Below are positions 20,309 through 32,748 of a DNA stretch of 64,000 nucleotides, one piece after another; position 1 is the first letter of the stretch; the number at the start of each line of letters is the position of its first letter. The notes under the pieces are model-generated. The model had not been told where the DNA came from. It was given only the letters and a program-made list of their open reading frames with translations, and ran no database searches. This DNA is from Acheta domesticus (lineage: Eukaryota > Arthropoda > Insecta > Orthoptera > Gryllidae): NCBI GenBank assembly GCA_031308135.1, contig JAHLJT010008756.1:66886026-66950025 (forward strand), read 5' to 3'. A program made the position numbers and the translations under genes.

Positions 20309-21015
20309 AGTAAAATATTAAAGCTAAGTGGACCATCATCAATATTACATAAAAAACATACTACTCCAATATATAATTATTCTACATTTACATATGTTGG
20401 ATTCTATTCTACATTTTTAACACCTATAGTAACTTCAAAAAATAATAATAAATTATATTATGAATATAAAAAATCAATACAAATTCTTACAATTCCACCA
20501 ATACAATATAATATTGAAAATTTAGAAAAGTTATATACAATCACAAGTACCATTTAATTCAACAAATATTAGTATTCAACTTCATCGTATTCTTGGTAGA
20601 ATTGAAATTAAAATTGCATTTAAATTAAATTTTGATGCTGTAGATTCTATTGGATCGATATAGGATTTCAAAATCAAATTGTTAAAAAAACGAACCCACG
20701 ATTGGTAATAATATTCCTAAATTCATTCCATTTGATACAATTGATATACATTGTAATTGTTCTGAAGGTATGATTCTAAAAGAAAATTAGGAATTTCATA
20801 AAGAAACAAATGTTTTAACATCGTTTAAACCTCAACTTAATTATCGAATGCCTAGTTTTTGTGAACCATCATACCCATTATTTGTACCCGTTTGTAATAA
20901 AATACAACGTCTTTATGTGCGAATTACAGGTGAATACGATAATAAAATAGATTTTAATGGTGCTATGGTTACTATTATTTTAGAATTAAAAATTAATATA
21001 TTTTATCATATATAA
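20306..21015 (+). pseudogene. mcp2: Penton-like minor capsid protein
   Basis: Opens with MSKILKLSGPSSILHKK. After frameshifts it shows STNISIQLHRILGRIEIKI, DTIDIHCNCSEGMI and the ending RITGEYDNKIDFNGAMVTII. The 'IDFNG...' end followed by a short hydrophobic strand is the usual C terminus of the Polinton single-jelly-roll penton protein. It lies between the ATPase and MCP, its standard place. Frameshifts near 20550 and 20710, a stop at 20790 and a TAG near 20668 destroy it. The final stop is immediately followed by the MCP ATG. Confidence 0.75.
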
Positions 21016-21018
21016 ATG
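21008..21018 (+). promoter_or_regulatory. TATATAAATG start motif of MCP
   Basis: CATATATAAATGG covers both the mCP stop codon (TAA) and the MCP start. Confidence 0.55.
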
Positions 21019-22254
21019 GATAAACTTGAGAGTTATCAATGGCAATCATTTCCTGCTACTGATCGTAGTAAGAATAATATTGGTGTACCAAATAAAATGA
21101 CAGATATTTATATGAATGTAGGTGATGGATGGATGCATTTCGAAAGAGCAGAATTGTACATAAATTATCAAATTATACATAAAAATGGTTCTGATTATAC
21201 AGCATATGATGGTAAATCAAATGTTAAACTGATAGATAACTTTGTACCTTATTTATTTTCAACTATTAATGTTAAAAAAGAGGACAAAATATATTTAGAT
21301 TAGATGAACCTGGTATTACGTCAACTGTTGTACAAAAAAGTATTTTTTCAACAAGTGAATTAATTTCATTAGATATTGCTGGTATTAGTGCTAATCCAAA
21401 ACTTAAAAATAAAAATGAAGCACTATATCCATTGGGACTATTACGTGGGTTTTTCAAAGATTTTAAAGAAATTTCATGGGAAGGAGATTTTACTATATCA
21501 TTTACCTGATCATCTAATATGAATGATGTATTGTATCGTTGGGCAATAAAAAAGCAGATGGTACTTTAGAGGCTATAACATTACCAGGAGAAGGAAAAAT
21601 AGTTATACAAAGTTGTTAAATAAATGTACCAATTGTATATTATGAATCTTCTTATGTTACAGAATTTAAGGCAAATATGATAAAAAATCCTATATCTACA
21701 ATTTCATTCTTTGATTTACAAACATTTGAATAATCTGGAATTATTGGAAAAAAGAATTTTGAAATCGATATTACTAATCATTACCATTCTTTACAGTTTG
21801 ATATACCATATTGTGTTTTCGTAGTATTTCAAACAAATAGACTTGATAATCAAGAAAAAGACTTTAGTCATTTTGATCATTGTTATCTACAAAATATTTC
21901 ATTAAAAATGGTCGAAATGAACAATTTCCATCAGAATTATGGAATATAAACCCACCAACTATTTATTAAAATGCGTATCGTTCATTTACAGAATTTAAAA
22001 GACTTATGAATAATAATAAAAATAAAAATATAGAAATAGCATTATCACCACTTGATTATGTAACTCAAAATCCAATTTATTTGATAAATACATATATTAG
22101 AAAAAATGTAGATGCCGTGCAAAAGACTTCTATGAAATTATGTGCTACATTTCATAATGCTGTTCCTAATAATACGATTGGATATGTTATAATGTATGGT
22201 AAAAAGAGTTTAACATATGACTTTCAACATAGTATAATTCAAGAACATTTTTGA
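21016..22254 (+). pseudogene. mcp: Major capsid protein (double jelly-roll type)
   Basis: Starts at 21016 in TATATAAATGG and spans 413 codons, a usual MCP length being somewhat longer. Landmarks: DGWMHFERAELYINYQ near the N terminus, DNFVPYLFSTINVKK, then MNDVLYRWAIKK, then FVVFQTNRLDNQEKDFSHFD, QFPSELWNINPP, and near the end NTIGYVIMYGKKSLTYD. I recognise this series from Polinton/adintovirus major capsid proteins. Breaks: a frameshift near 21300, stops near 21508, 21617, 21731 and 21966, and frame changes near 21545 and 21910. No functional capsid protein is possible. Confidence 0.85.
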
Positions 22255-22260
22255 ATATAA

Positions 22261-22326
22261 ATGGAGAAAAAAATTGTTGGTATCAATGTATTTTCAAATG
22301 GATATTTAGAATATTTCGAGCATTAA
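22261..22326 (+). CDS. Short terminal Polinton ORF, probably truncated
   Basis: ATATAAATGG at the start, then 21 codons ending GYLEYFEH and a stop. It follows the MCP stop by 6 bp. The TAAATG start makes it likely to be the remnant of a downstream gene rather than chance. Confidence 0.4.
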   Translation: MEKKIVGINVFSNGYLEYFEH

Positions 22327-22705
22327 AAATAGTGCAAGTCACTAAATTATATTTCATTTAAATTTTGACCTATTATATTAAGTTAACATACACTGTAGAA
22401 TGTAATTTTGACCTAAAATATTAGTTTTATTTACACTGTATAGGTATAACTTACCCATATTGATGTGTTCTCAACAGAGTGCACTCACATACTGAAGATT
22501 TATATACATGTAATACCTCTACGTCATATAGCTTGCATAATGTTGTGTAATATTGTGTCATGCGACGAAGACACCTGCAGAGTACGTAAGATAACGTGTT
22601 ATCAATGTATATTTGCTTCAATGCTATACATATGCTGTTATAAGACTCGTAAAAATAAGAATATTATTGAATTACGTTTTCTACATAATTAATAATTGAT
22701 GTAAA

Positions 22706-22925
22706 ATAATAACACGTTAAAAGTTGTTGAGGTAAAATGTGAGCTAGATGTTCTCGCCTCAAAAAACAGGGAAAATGATGATATTTTGGTATAATTTGAT
22801 ATAATTTAATCAAAATTTAGGTATTTTAATACGAAATTTATGCAAAAATGGTCATATTTTACTATCAAAAAATAGGGGTATAAAAAATCTGAGCCAGTAA
22901 CCCCCTTTTATACACTACTGGCATG
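22706..22925. repeat. Polinton right TIR with 6-bp target duplication
   Basis: Reverse complement begins AGTAGTGTATAAAAGGGGG and matches the left end over about 214 bp to AACGTGTTATTATT. GGCATG at 22920-22925 repeats the left-flank hexamer. Confidence 0.95.
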
Positions 22926-23597
22926 AGATTCGAGTTTTACACTTCTATAATATACTCTTAAAGCCATATTTCAATTCCACTAATAGGGGACCGAATAATT
23001 GAGAACATTTAAAAATACTATTGTGAGTCCCGGTAGGTTTCAGCTCGGAAGAAGGGGTGAAAGTAAAAAACTAGCCCAGACAAAAGAGTTTAGGAAACTA
23101 ACTGTTACAATAGTCTGTACCGTCCTGTAGCGCCATTAGTAATTTTAACTGCAATTATGAGAGGGTAAACACAAAAATATAAATCAATGTCAGTAATCAA
23201 TATCATTGTTTATTTTCACATTATTACAATGACAAATAAAATTATAAATATAGAGATATTTTTAAGAAAGAAGAGAATAGCTGATAGTCAATTTAGGCCT
23301 AAATATTGGTCCAAAAAATCCAATATTTGTTAAAGTGAATCCAAACTCATTCATACTCACTCCTTGTTTTTGAAGCATGCCTGATGGATATTATTTTTTA
23401 GTTTTTAATGTATTTTGCTTTTTGGTGAAAACGTGCTAATTGTGGTGAAGATGTGATTTAAATCCCAAACATTCAGTTCGGCTAGATAACATGAAATGTG
23501 TTTGTACGAGTTATTGTCGTTTTTATCGCTAATGTGAAAAATCATGCCTCTAGGAATGGGTCGCGAATCACAAATTGTTCTGCTGCTGTTGTGCAGA

Positions 23598-23733
23598 TTA
23601 GGATATTACGCGAAGATTTCGATATCCAGGTACGGCCACCTCAAACGATGGCTCATCATTTTCACACACCCATACACTTCCGCTGGCGCCGTGCTCTATC
23701 ACGTGCAGGATGCCCTTCGCCACATTCTCTACT
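23598..23733 (-). CDS. SDR-2 coding exon 6
   Basis: Encodes VENVAKGILHVIEHGASGSV and ends PGYRNLRVIS with TAA at 23598-23600. Acceptor TTTCAG. Confidence 0.9.
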
Positions 23734-25001
23734 CTGAAACAGAACGGAAATTTAGAGAATTGACTGAATGTTTTTTTCCCAGGACTGTCTCCATCAACAG
23801 AGATAAATTGAACTCCTGTTCCGACTGGTCGTATTGAAAGAGGTGTGTTGCCATAACGATTAAGCGTTGGAAGTACTTCGCCTTTACAGTACATTCGAGA
23901 ACCATGCACTACGAGAAGCAGTGCAATTAAACTCATCAAAACACAAGAAGTGTTTTGTAATTAATATTACTAGAAGTGTTGTGTAATTACTGTGTTAGAT
24001 TCATATAACTTTCTTCCGGATCCTCCAATTCTCTCATTTTTCGAAGATCTGAACTATGCTTAAGTGCATTTTAGTAAAGTAGGAGCTGAACGTATTGAAT
24101 ACAATACTGAATAAATAGTAATATTCATTGATCATCATAGCTTTCAAATCGTAAACTCGCCAAGAAGTGACCATCTAAGACAGGTTATGCTCTGAAGTGT
24201 GTGTGGTCACGCTTCGCCGAGGACAAGTGACCACTTGGTAGAGAAAATTTTACTCATATCCTATGAGAAAATCAAATGATTACACAAAAAATGACCCTGT
24301 AATAAAGGTGCCCGCTTAATCAAGATAATCGTTTCAGACATTTTCATTGTGTTGGTAACTGATTTTGTCATTTGTTTGGTGAATGATACAAGTAAAAAAT
24401 CGTATCCTATATTATTTCAGTATAGTATAGTATAGCTTCCCTTTGCGGTTCTCACACGCAACCAATCTTTATAAATGAGGTCTCTAAAGAAAGAGAATTT
24501 CACGGAGATGTGACGAATGGCACTTTGACTTTAAAAATATGAACGATTTGTTTGAAAAAAATCGTTATTTATTAAATCATCTATATATTCACGTAAAATG
24601 CAACCCTCAACGCACATCAGAGTTTTTTAAACAATCTTTATCGCTAAATAATTCCTAAACAAAGCGTTCTATGGTCTTAAAAACAAAAATATTTAGGCCA
24701 AAGGCCTCAAAGAAAAGTTTCTCACACCGTAATATACGGGATGAGAGCTTCACCATTTTATTACAGTTTTGCTTGTTTGCCGCTTCTCAATTCTACCTCA
24801 TCTGTTGAGAGTCCGTAGAAACTGCAACTGTATGCGAAATTAGTAATTACTTGATATTCTCTGCGATTGAATTACATGGGTGTACCTCTCTCGATAATAA
24901 AGTTAAATAAGAATAGTTTGTATTGACAAGGGTGTATTATATTGTTATCAATTACAAAGGGACATGTAAAACAAGTGACGGAGGATAAGAGGGTCTTGAA
25001 G

Positions 25002-25032
<31 letters not shown>

Positions 25033-25075
25033 TATAATAAACAATTTATATAAATTAAATAAGAATATATATATG

Positions 25076-25117
<42 letters not shown>

Positions 25118-28100
25118 CAGGATTAATATGGAAATCGAAAAATAAGGAAGAGGTGGGGGTATAGCATGCGACAGGTTCTGGCACGGGTACGCTAGTAATT
25201 ATGTGTTTTTGTAATGATGATAAAAGGTGTTTTTTTCAGTATTGGTTCCAATTTTTAAAGATGCGTAACAGGCATGCTTTATGCTCTTACTTTTGAAATA
25301 TAACTGATGCTGACTCTTTCGTGGCTTCTTCAGCGAGTTCAGGAAATAAGAATCGGTTTTCATCAGGTTCGCACATTGGAGTCATTGTAAAACCTGGGCA
25401 CATGGTGATGACACGAACACCCGTGCGTTGTAGGTGATAGGGCATCTGAAACAGATAAAAATAAAATTCATTTCAACAAAAATTTGAATTCATTCAAAAT
25501 TATTATCATCAATCATTTAATTTTATGATCCTTAGTCCCTAGAATTTTACGATAATACCTGATAATACCTGGGATGAATGGTTTTGATAATGGTAAGATT
25601 TGAATGTTATACACATGTGAAAGTTAAATAGCGAGCACGGTGAAGGCTCGGCGTAGAGCTGGAGGTAAGAGCACCGGAGTAGAGAGTGTATCGACTACGG
25701 GCGTACTGTGAGTTACAGGAGCGTGTCTTCGCCCAAGGGGTATACGTATACGGAGGAAAATCGTAAGTTCAGGGAACGACCCTGCAGAAAGTAATTGACT
25801 TGAAAAAGCAAGTGCCAGATCATTGTTGACTGCCTAACCTGAAAAGTGTCGTGAAATTGTTACTTTCTCACTACAGAAAGTTACGTATTTTTGCGCGAAA
25901 AAATGGCACATTTTCCGCAGAAAAACTTACTACAGGGTCCTGATAACGAAAAAATGGATAAATCTAGTTGCTAAAAAATCCTTTAACACGTGGTATAGCC
26001 AGAATCCATGTTTTGTGGATTCTTGATACAGAAAAATCGAATGATGGCAAAACATCCGTCAGTCTGACCGCTAGTCTGTCCGTCCATCTGTGAACAGCGC
26101 TAGCGGCTAAACCGTTCAGCTGATTTTCTCCAAAATTGATACTTGCTCATCGATCTGGCTGATGTCGCGACTCCTTGAATTTGAAACCGATATTTTAATT
26201 TAGGAGTGTACTTTACATGAAGCCCTTGAGACACTTTCAAAATTTAAAAAAAAAGCTCCATCGTTTTTGATTAAATTTTGTTGTTGGATAGTGTGAAGGA
26301 CGTTCAAAAGAGTGGTGAATGTCTCATTTTCGTTTAAAAACTGATTTTTCGAAAATTGCAAAAAATTCAAAATGTTTTGTGCGTCTTCCTACAATTAAAA
26401 TTATGAAGTTAGAAATTTTTCCCCTGAAATGAAATCTGTCCCTTAATGATAGATTTTGAAATAAAGTCATGTATAATTTTTCGAAAATTTGAGTAATTTT
26501 CGTGTACTTTTGTGTGAAAGTACGGGATAGAAAGTAAGTGCGGTTTTATCACCACTAGTTCATTGTCGGGAGTGTTGGTGAACTGTTCTGCCCTCTAGGT
26601 CGTCTTCTGGTTACGACGACTACGCTATCGGACTTCGTATTTTTCTCCTTGGTATATGGATAACTAGCTTGATTTTGGTTCGAGGTGAATTTTGTAAACG
26701 CTTACAATATAAACTATTGGTATTTGCTATTCCTGTTTATTTTTTAACAACACAGAATGACGATGGAGCAATGGTAAAGTAGGAAATAGGAGAATTCTGA
26801 GAAATCTCGTTTAGGAATCTACAAATTCCGTATGGTTCGCCCGGCATTTGCGAACCCCGGTAACCAGAGGTGAAAGGCGACCGGACTCAACGGTTCCTGC
26901 CCCTGCCACCACTGTGTGACTGCTGCGGCGAACTTACCCCGCAAGAGCGGCCTAGCCCCACCACGGCGTGCTTGGCGGCGCAATAGATGGGGGCGCACGC
27001 CAACACGTTGAGCCCCAGGATGGAGGCGACGTTGACGACCACCCCGCCAGCGCCGCCCTCCTGCTTGCCCATGTGCTTCCAGGCCAACATCGTCCCTCGC
27101 ATTGCTCCCATCTGGCGAGCACACGTTGCAACTAAAGCTCGCTTGGTTGACGGAGGATTCACTTTCACCAATTAATCGAGTCCATTGGAGCTCCAATGGA
27201 CCCGATTCAGGAAAAATGTTTTATTTCTCACCGGTTCTTTTTATTAAAGTATTGAACTCGAATTTTAGGTTTGCCACCTCAAGGAACATCAGCATCACAG
27301 AGAAAATGAGAAGCAAAACAAAAACAAAAACTGAACAATTTTGCACGTTTATTTCGTTTTTTTTGCTTACATGTCGAAAATTAGGCGCTTTACGGGAAAA
27401 ATATTCAAAGGTAATATCACGAGTGCTTTGAAAATTGTCGATAAATCCCTGACTCGCGGAGCGATGGGGGGATTTATCGGAGAATTTCCAAAGCACGAGT
27501 GGTATTTAATAGGACTGTTGAAAACATTAACATGAATGTAATTACGTCCAACAGAGTTCCAAAATGCGCCAAATATTGAAAATAACTGAAAGCTATGTTA
27601 AAATCAAAGAGGTTATGTTACCGTATATACGCGGTTTATTGTACATCCACATAGCGATCGATGTTTTCCGCATCCTAAGATAGAAGAGATACAGTGTATG
27701 ATTGAACAGTAGGGAGAAGAGGTAAGAAAAATCGGATAGAAAAAGCGATAAACTTTTTCAGGTATATCGCCCTGAGTGGGGAGTTTTCTATGTATAGTTA
27801 AATACTGTAGGTTTTAATTTCACGAGTGGAATAGTCGAGATAAAATTGAAGTGGAAAAAGTTTCCTACAAGATGCATATTTTAACTTTCATTTTTAGGCG
27901 CCAACGTATTGTTTAAGTGATGCTTTATTTCTTTTATCCTAAAGTTTACTCTATGAAATAGTCATGTACGTATGTTTCTGTATTTTTGTTTTTTACTTCG
28001 AAACTTTTCTCTTAAGTTTAATGTTTTTTCGTCATTATGTGGCTCATATCGTCGAATATATTGTTGATGAAAATATTATATGAACATATTGCATTGAACA

Positions 28101-31100
28101 GAACGTATTGCCTCTTCTTGTTTTTCTTCCTTTATATTTCGGTTGTAGTATAAGGCTCAGCTATACAAATGCCCCAAGTAAACGTGTTCCTACTGTTTCC
28201 GTGAGTATCGGAGTGTCAATTATTTAACATTGCTAGCCATTCGTTAATAATAATCTTTTTCAACATGAAAATAGTAAAACTAGTCTGCCTCTCCCGTGAA
28301 AGGAGTGCGTTGAAAAGCTATTTTCGGGGTTATAAGAATTTTCTTTCCCCTCACCATTTACAGTATTTAAAATTCTATAGAAGAAACGTATTTCAAGCAG
28401 TTTTCACTTATATTAATCGTACAAAAGTATTCACGTGTATTTTGGTGACATATTTGATCAACAGATCATATAGGTTAACTTACTATGTGGACGTCTGCTG
28501 TTAATTTCCAATTGCGGTTCTCTGCAATGCCCGCACTGTTCACAAAAATATCCAACCTCTTGAAATGCTGTTTTGTGCTTGAGAATGCAGCTGAAACAGT
28601 TTTAACATTTGTGTTAGGTAGGCAAATGTGCCTGCCTAACGGACACAATTTGTTTTAAGAAAAATGTGAAACCAACGTCGGTTCACCATAACGTTATACG
28701 TACCAGAGCAGTAATATTCTCGATTCTATATTCCAATTCCAGGAAAAGATTTGAGAGCCGATCTAGTAGGTCAGGTAAAGCTATCGTATAGTGTTGGTTG
28801 TGTCATAGAAAAGGTCTGGTTACTTGAGATCTCATTGGCCAAATGTCCAAGTCGAACGGATGGCTAGTAAATTTATCACGACTTTTGTGGATTCGTTTAT
28901 AATACATGTACTTCAGTTTTTACATTCTATGTATACGGAGTAATATAAGTAGTGTAGAGAAAGTTTTGTAATGTGGAAAATCGATTTCGACATTTCAACG
29001 GAAATTCACTCTTAAGGGTTCGCTGACACTAAAAAAATTTTTTTTTATTATAACGGCCGATCGTGATAGCGCCTAAACAATTCAGATTTTTTCTTCAAAT
29101 AAACAGCGCCCAATACGCTTATTTCTTCTTCAAACGAAATTTGTTCTACACTGTTGAATAAATAACAAATATACATAAATAACAAGCTTTTCTTTTTCAT
29201 CATCCTAGTACACTTTAAAAGAAAGAAAGAAAGAAGAAACGTGAACAACGCTAAAAGAAGCATTTGCCAAAGAGCGATCTTGGAATCACTGATACCTCTG
29301 GCTAACTCTTCCTTCTACTCACGAGGAAAACCGTACGAGACGCAATCGGGATGCGCCGTTTTGGGGGGGAGGAAGCTTAGGAAAAGTTGACTACGGGATG
29401 CAGTCGGGAAATGTCCAGACGTGGGTATCGGGCTCACCGGTAGGTCTCTCCTATTCCCCGCTTTTTACGTTGACATTGTACAAGACGATTGATTTAATGC
29501 TGTGGAATTTCTGAGGAAAAAAGACTATCAAGAGAAAGAGATATGTTAAGGAAAGGAAGTAATGATATCCTAATTTTTATAATTTTGTGTTACTCTACTC
29601 TTGTTTCGTACGTTTTTTTAAAATCTTTGTTATAAAAAAACGTTTTAATTTTTTCGGAATGCGTAGTATAGAGTTCAATTAAGTATACGCATTTAGAGTT
29701 ATAGGTGTGCAGCAAATATAGTTTCGTTAATTAATTTGACCTTTATAAACTACGAACGTCTTTTTATTCGTAACTCGAAATTTAATACCTCGAAACAATC
29801 GATAACTCGATGTTTTTGGTTTAACTACAGATTCGAGATAGGGGTTTCCACTGCACATCTAAAGATGTCATCTTGTTACAAGGATAGGGACATTACACAT
29901 ATCTCTCCAATAAGCATTCGTGGATTGCGGAAGTATCATGAGACTAAGAAGAGAGAGCCTTAAGAACGTCAGAGAAAATACTCAGTTTGCTGAAATTTCG
30001 ACATTGAAGTATACATCTGGCAGTTTTTTAAAAATCGTGGATTCCTGTTGACTTTCGTTGAATGTTATATGGGCATATTACTATCATGAATTGTCCCTTT
30101 CACTCAGTTGTGTCAACCGCAACTGTTTTGGGACACTAATCAGACGCATCGGAGAAGAAAAACGTTTATGACATTTTGTGTTCGTCTTGCGAGACGGTTC
30201 TTGTTGATTTTTTCATATTCTTCGGTATTAAAATTACAGCAGGACGCGCCAAAAACAACTGTTAGTGGTAAAAACACGATCATACATCAGTAGATAATTG
30301 AACTACGTCTTACACAATGTAAACAACTCGATACCTGTCATAGGAACGGAGACAAATTGTACAGTAAATTTTCTCGTTATCCGGCGTCGGATAACTAGAT
30401 CTGAGTTTGGTCGGAGTAACTAATACATACTTTACTACAATGCTTACTTTTTTATAGTACGTACTTTACTGCTATGCACTACTAAGGCGTCGCCACCATA
30501 CTTGGATTTAAACTTAATTGCACTTGACGTAAATCAGCTGTTGCGGTGGCATCCAATCGGAAGGTTGATCGTCACCATAGTGGACGTCACTGTAGTGAAG
30601 TGTAAGCTCCCGATTGGATGACACCGTACCAGCTGATGACCTGCCAAGTACTGCTCTAAATAAATTGAAGTAGAATCAGACACGTGACCGGAGATGTACG
30701 CAGTCTTCCGGGGATGAGGCGAGCATTCCTCCACCGTACTAAAATACTCTTCGGTCTCAGAATCATGCAGGGCCTTGCAACTCTCCATCAAAACCGGAGA
30801 CAAAGCTTGAGTGTGCTACTGTAGGAGGCGCTAATGTCGCCGGGTACAGCTGCAGGTTCGGCCCGCCAATTTTCGCACATAAAAATTGGCTGATTTCGGA
30901 GAAAAACAAAAAGTGTCTTCTAAATGTTCAATTATTCATAATATATGTATAAGAAACCTGCGAAGAAAGCGCGAACATCGTCGCTAGCTTTTGTAACATT
31001 ACGCGCCTGCTTGCGTCTCGCGAACCTACATAGCAGCCACGCACGGTTTGAAGTAGCGTTGGCAGTAGTTCGTCTTTTAGTTCCTGTAACCAGGTACTAG

Positions 31101-32702
31101 AGGGGAGTCCGCCACTATAATGGGTCTCCGCCACGTTATACTTCGGTTTTTTTCTTTCTTGGCGCGTGGGGGGGGGGGGGCGTCATCAAAATGGAATCTC
31201 ACGGTATTTCGCGTCGTTTGTCGGTTCAGCCGCTGGCAGTCGCATGATCGTGACTGTATCGAGCAGTGCTGGCGATCATGCGATTCCTAGCGGCCCAACC
31301 GTGAACGACGCAAATACCGTGAGATATTCCATTTTGATGACCCCCCCCCCTACGCGCCAAGAAAGAAAAACCGAAGTATATATGGGAGTTAAAAGGCACT
31401 GGAATCGTGTGTGCCGTGCGTGTTTTTCCAGAAACCAAGGGTCGGCGTGGGGGCGGCGTCGGCTGCCGGGCGAGCGAACGCACCTTCCACTTGCTCGTCG
31501 TCGCGCACGTCGACGCACACGAAGACTGCGCGCGCAGAACCGAACTGCGCCTGCAGCTGCTTCGCGGCCGCCTCCCCAGCCGCCGCCGCCACGTCGCCCA
31601 CGGCCACCTGCGCACACACACGCATGGGGCACGCCCACCGATAAAAAGATAAATCGAACCGGAAATGCAAGAATTAGTCGTTCATACAATTTTCTGTCCC
31701 TTTGCTATGCTTTCATGGGTTCTATTGCGTGCTAAGGAATGCTTGCTGCAGATGTGAGTAGTTTTGTTTTTGTCTTGTAGGTTCAAGATTTTTTGTCTTG
31801 ATGTGCTGCAATTTTGGAAATAAATTTGTTTCATAGCGTGTATTGTGTGTGATATTCTATATATGTGTGTGTGTGTATTCTATATGAACGCCAGTACTAC
31901 TCTGTTAAAGCGCATTGACTATGCAAATAATCTCCTGCCCTTGAAAGTTCTTTAACCTACCTTCTGTACGGCTAATCTTTCATACGATAATTTGCGTTTC
32001 GAAGCGATAAGTTTAGCTGTACCGTCACTAAAAAACTCATGATTCATCAATTTAAATGTTTTGTACAAGAAGGGCAGAAAACCATGCAACTTGAAATGTA
32101 CGTTACATTTCTTCGGAAAGTATACAAAGTACTTGGATACATTAAATAATTTCTAGCGTTAAGCTGCTTGAAACATTAGCTATATTATTGGTTATATATT
32201 ATTGCTATCCAGGAGATGCAATTACAGCTTCCGGCGTCCTAAGCAAATTCATTTTTTAAAATTTTGTGTATTAAATTTAGAAATTTCAGTGTTTAGTACT
32301 CTGAAAAAATGATTAAAATTTACGAAATTACAAGCTTTATTTATCAACAAAACGACGTTTATAGCGTTTAAATAACTTCACTCGAAATGCTGAGCGACGA
32401 AATGCAGTTGTCGGCATTCGGTAGGTACCTGGGGCATACACGAAAGTATATGATTAGTTTTCAACACTTCCTTTGTACTTTAAGATATTTTGTGTTTTCG
32501 CACGGGACCATAGTATGAGTTTTCAAATTCCTAGAATTTTGAGAAATTTTACTGAATATTCATAAATCTATCAAAGTCCAACTTACATTTTAACCAGTTT
32601 TTTTAAGTTAATTCAATAATAATAATAATAATAGTAATAATAATAATGGTAATAATAATAGTAATAATAATAATAATAGTAATAATAATAGTAATAATAA
32701 TA

Positions 32703-32748
<46 letters not shown>

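Larger units (their letters stand above)
10637..22919. mobile_element. Polinton/Maverick element, complete ends, decayed genes
   Basis: A 12.3-kb AT-rich element. Termini are AGTAGT...ACTACT, forming inverted repeats of about 215-235 bp, and it is flanked by the perfect 6-bp duplication GGCATG at 10631-10636 and 22920-22925. AG...CT ends and 6-bp duplications are diagnostic for Polintons. The interior has the standard gene set in fragments: protein-primed PolB, integrase with chromodomain, Ulp1/adenain-type protease, FtsK/HerA-like packaging ATPase, penton-like mCP and double-jelly-roll-type MCP, plus a PLA2 protein and fibre-like genes. All major genes carry frameshifts or stops, and the PolB palm domain is missing. 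Related adintoviruses share this gene set (from memory). Confidence 0.97.

Noticed and set aside
10637..22919. Recent virus or contaminant sequence instead of an integrated element
   Set aside because: Perfect target duplication in flanking host repeat, nested host retroelement and many inactivating mutations show long residence in the chromosome.
31226..31735. Multiple overlapping GC-rich frames around SDR-2 exon 2
   Set aside because: Explained by the GC-rich exon and by the foldback element at 31137-31380.
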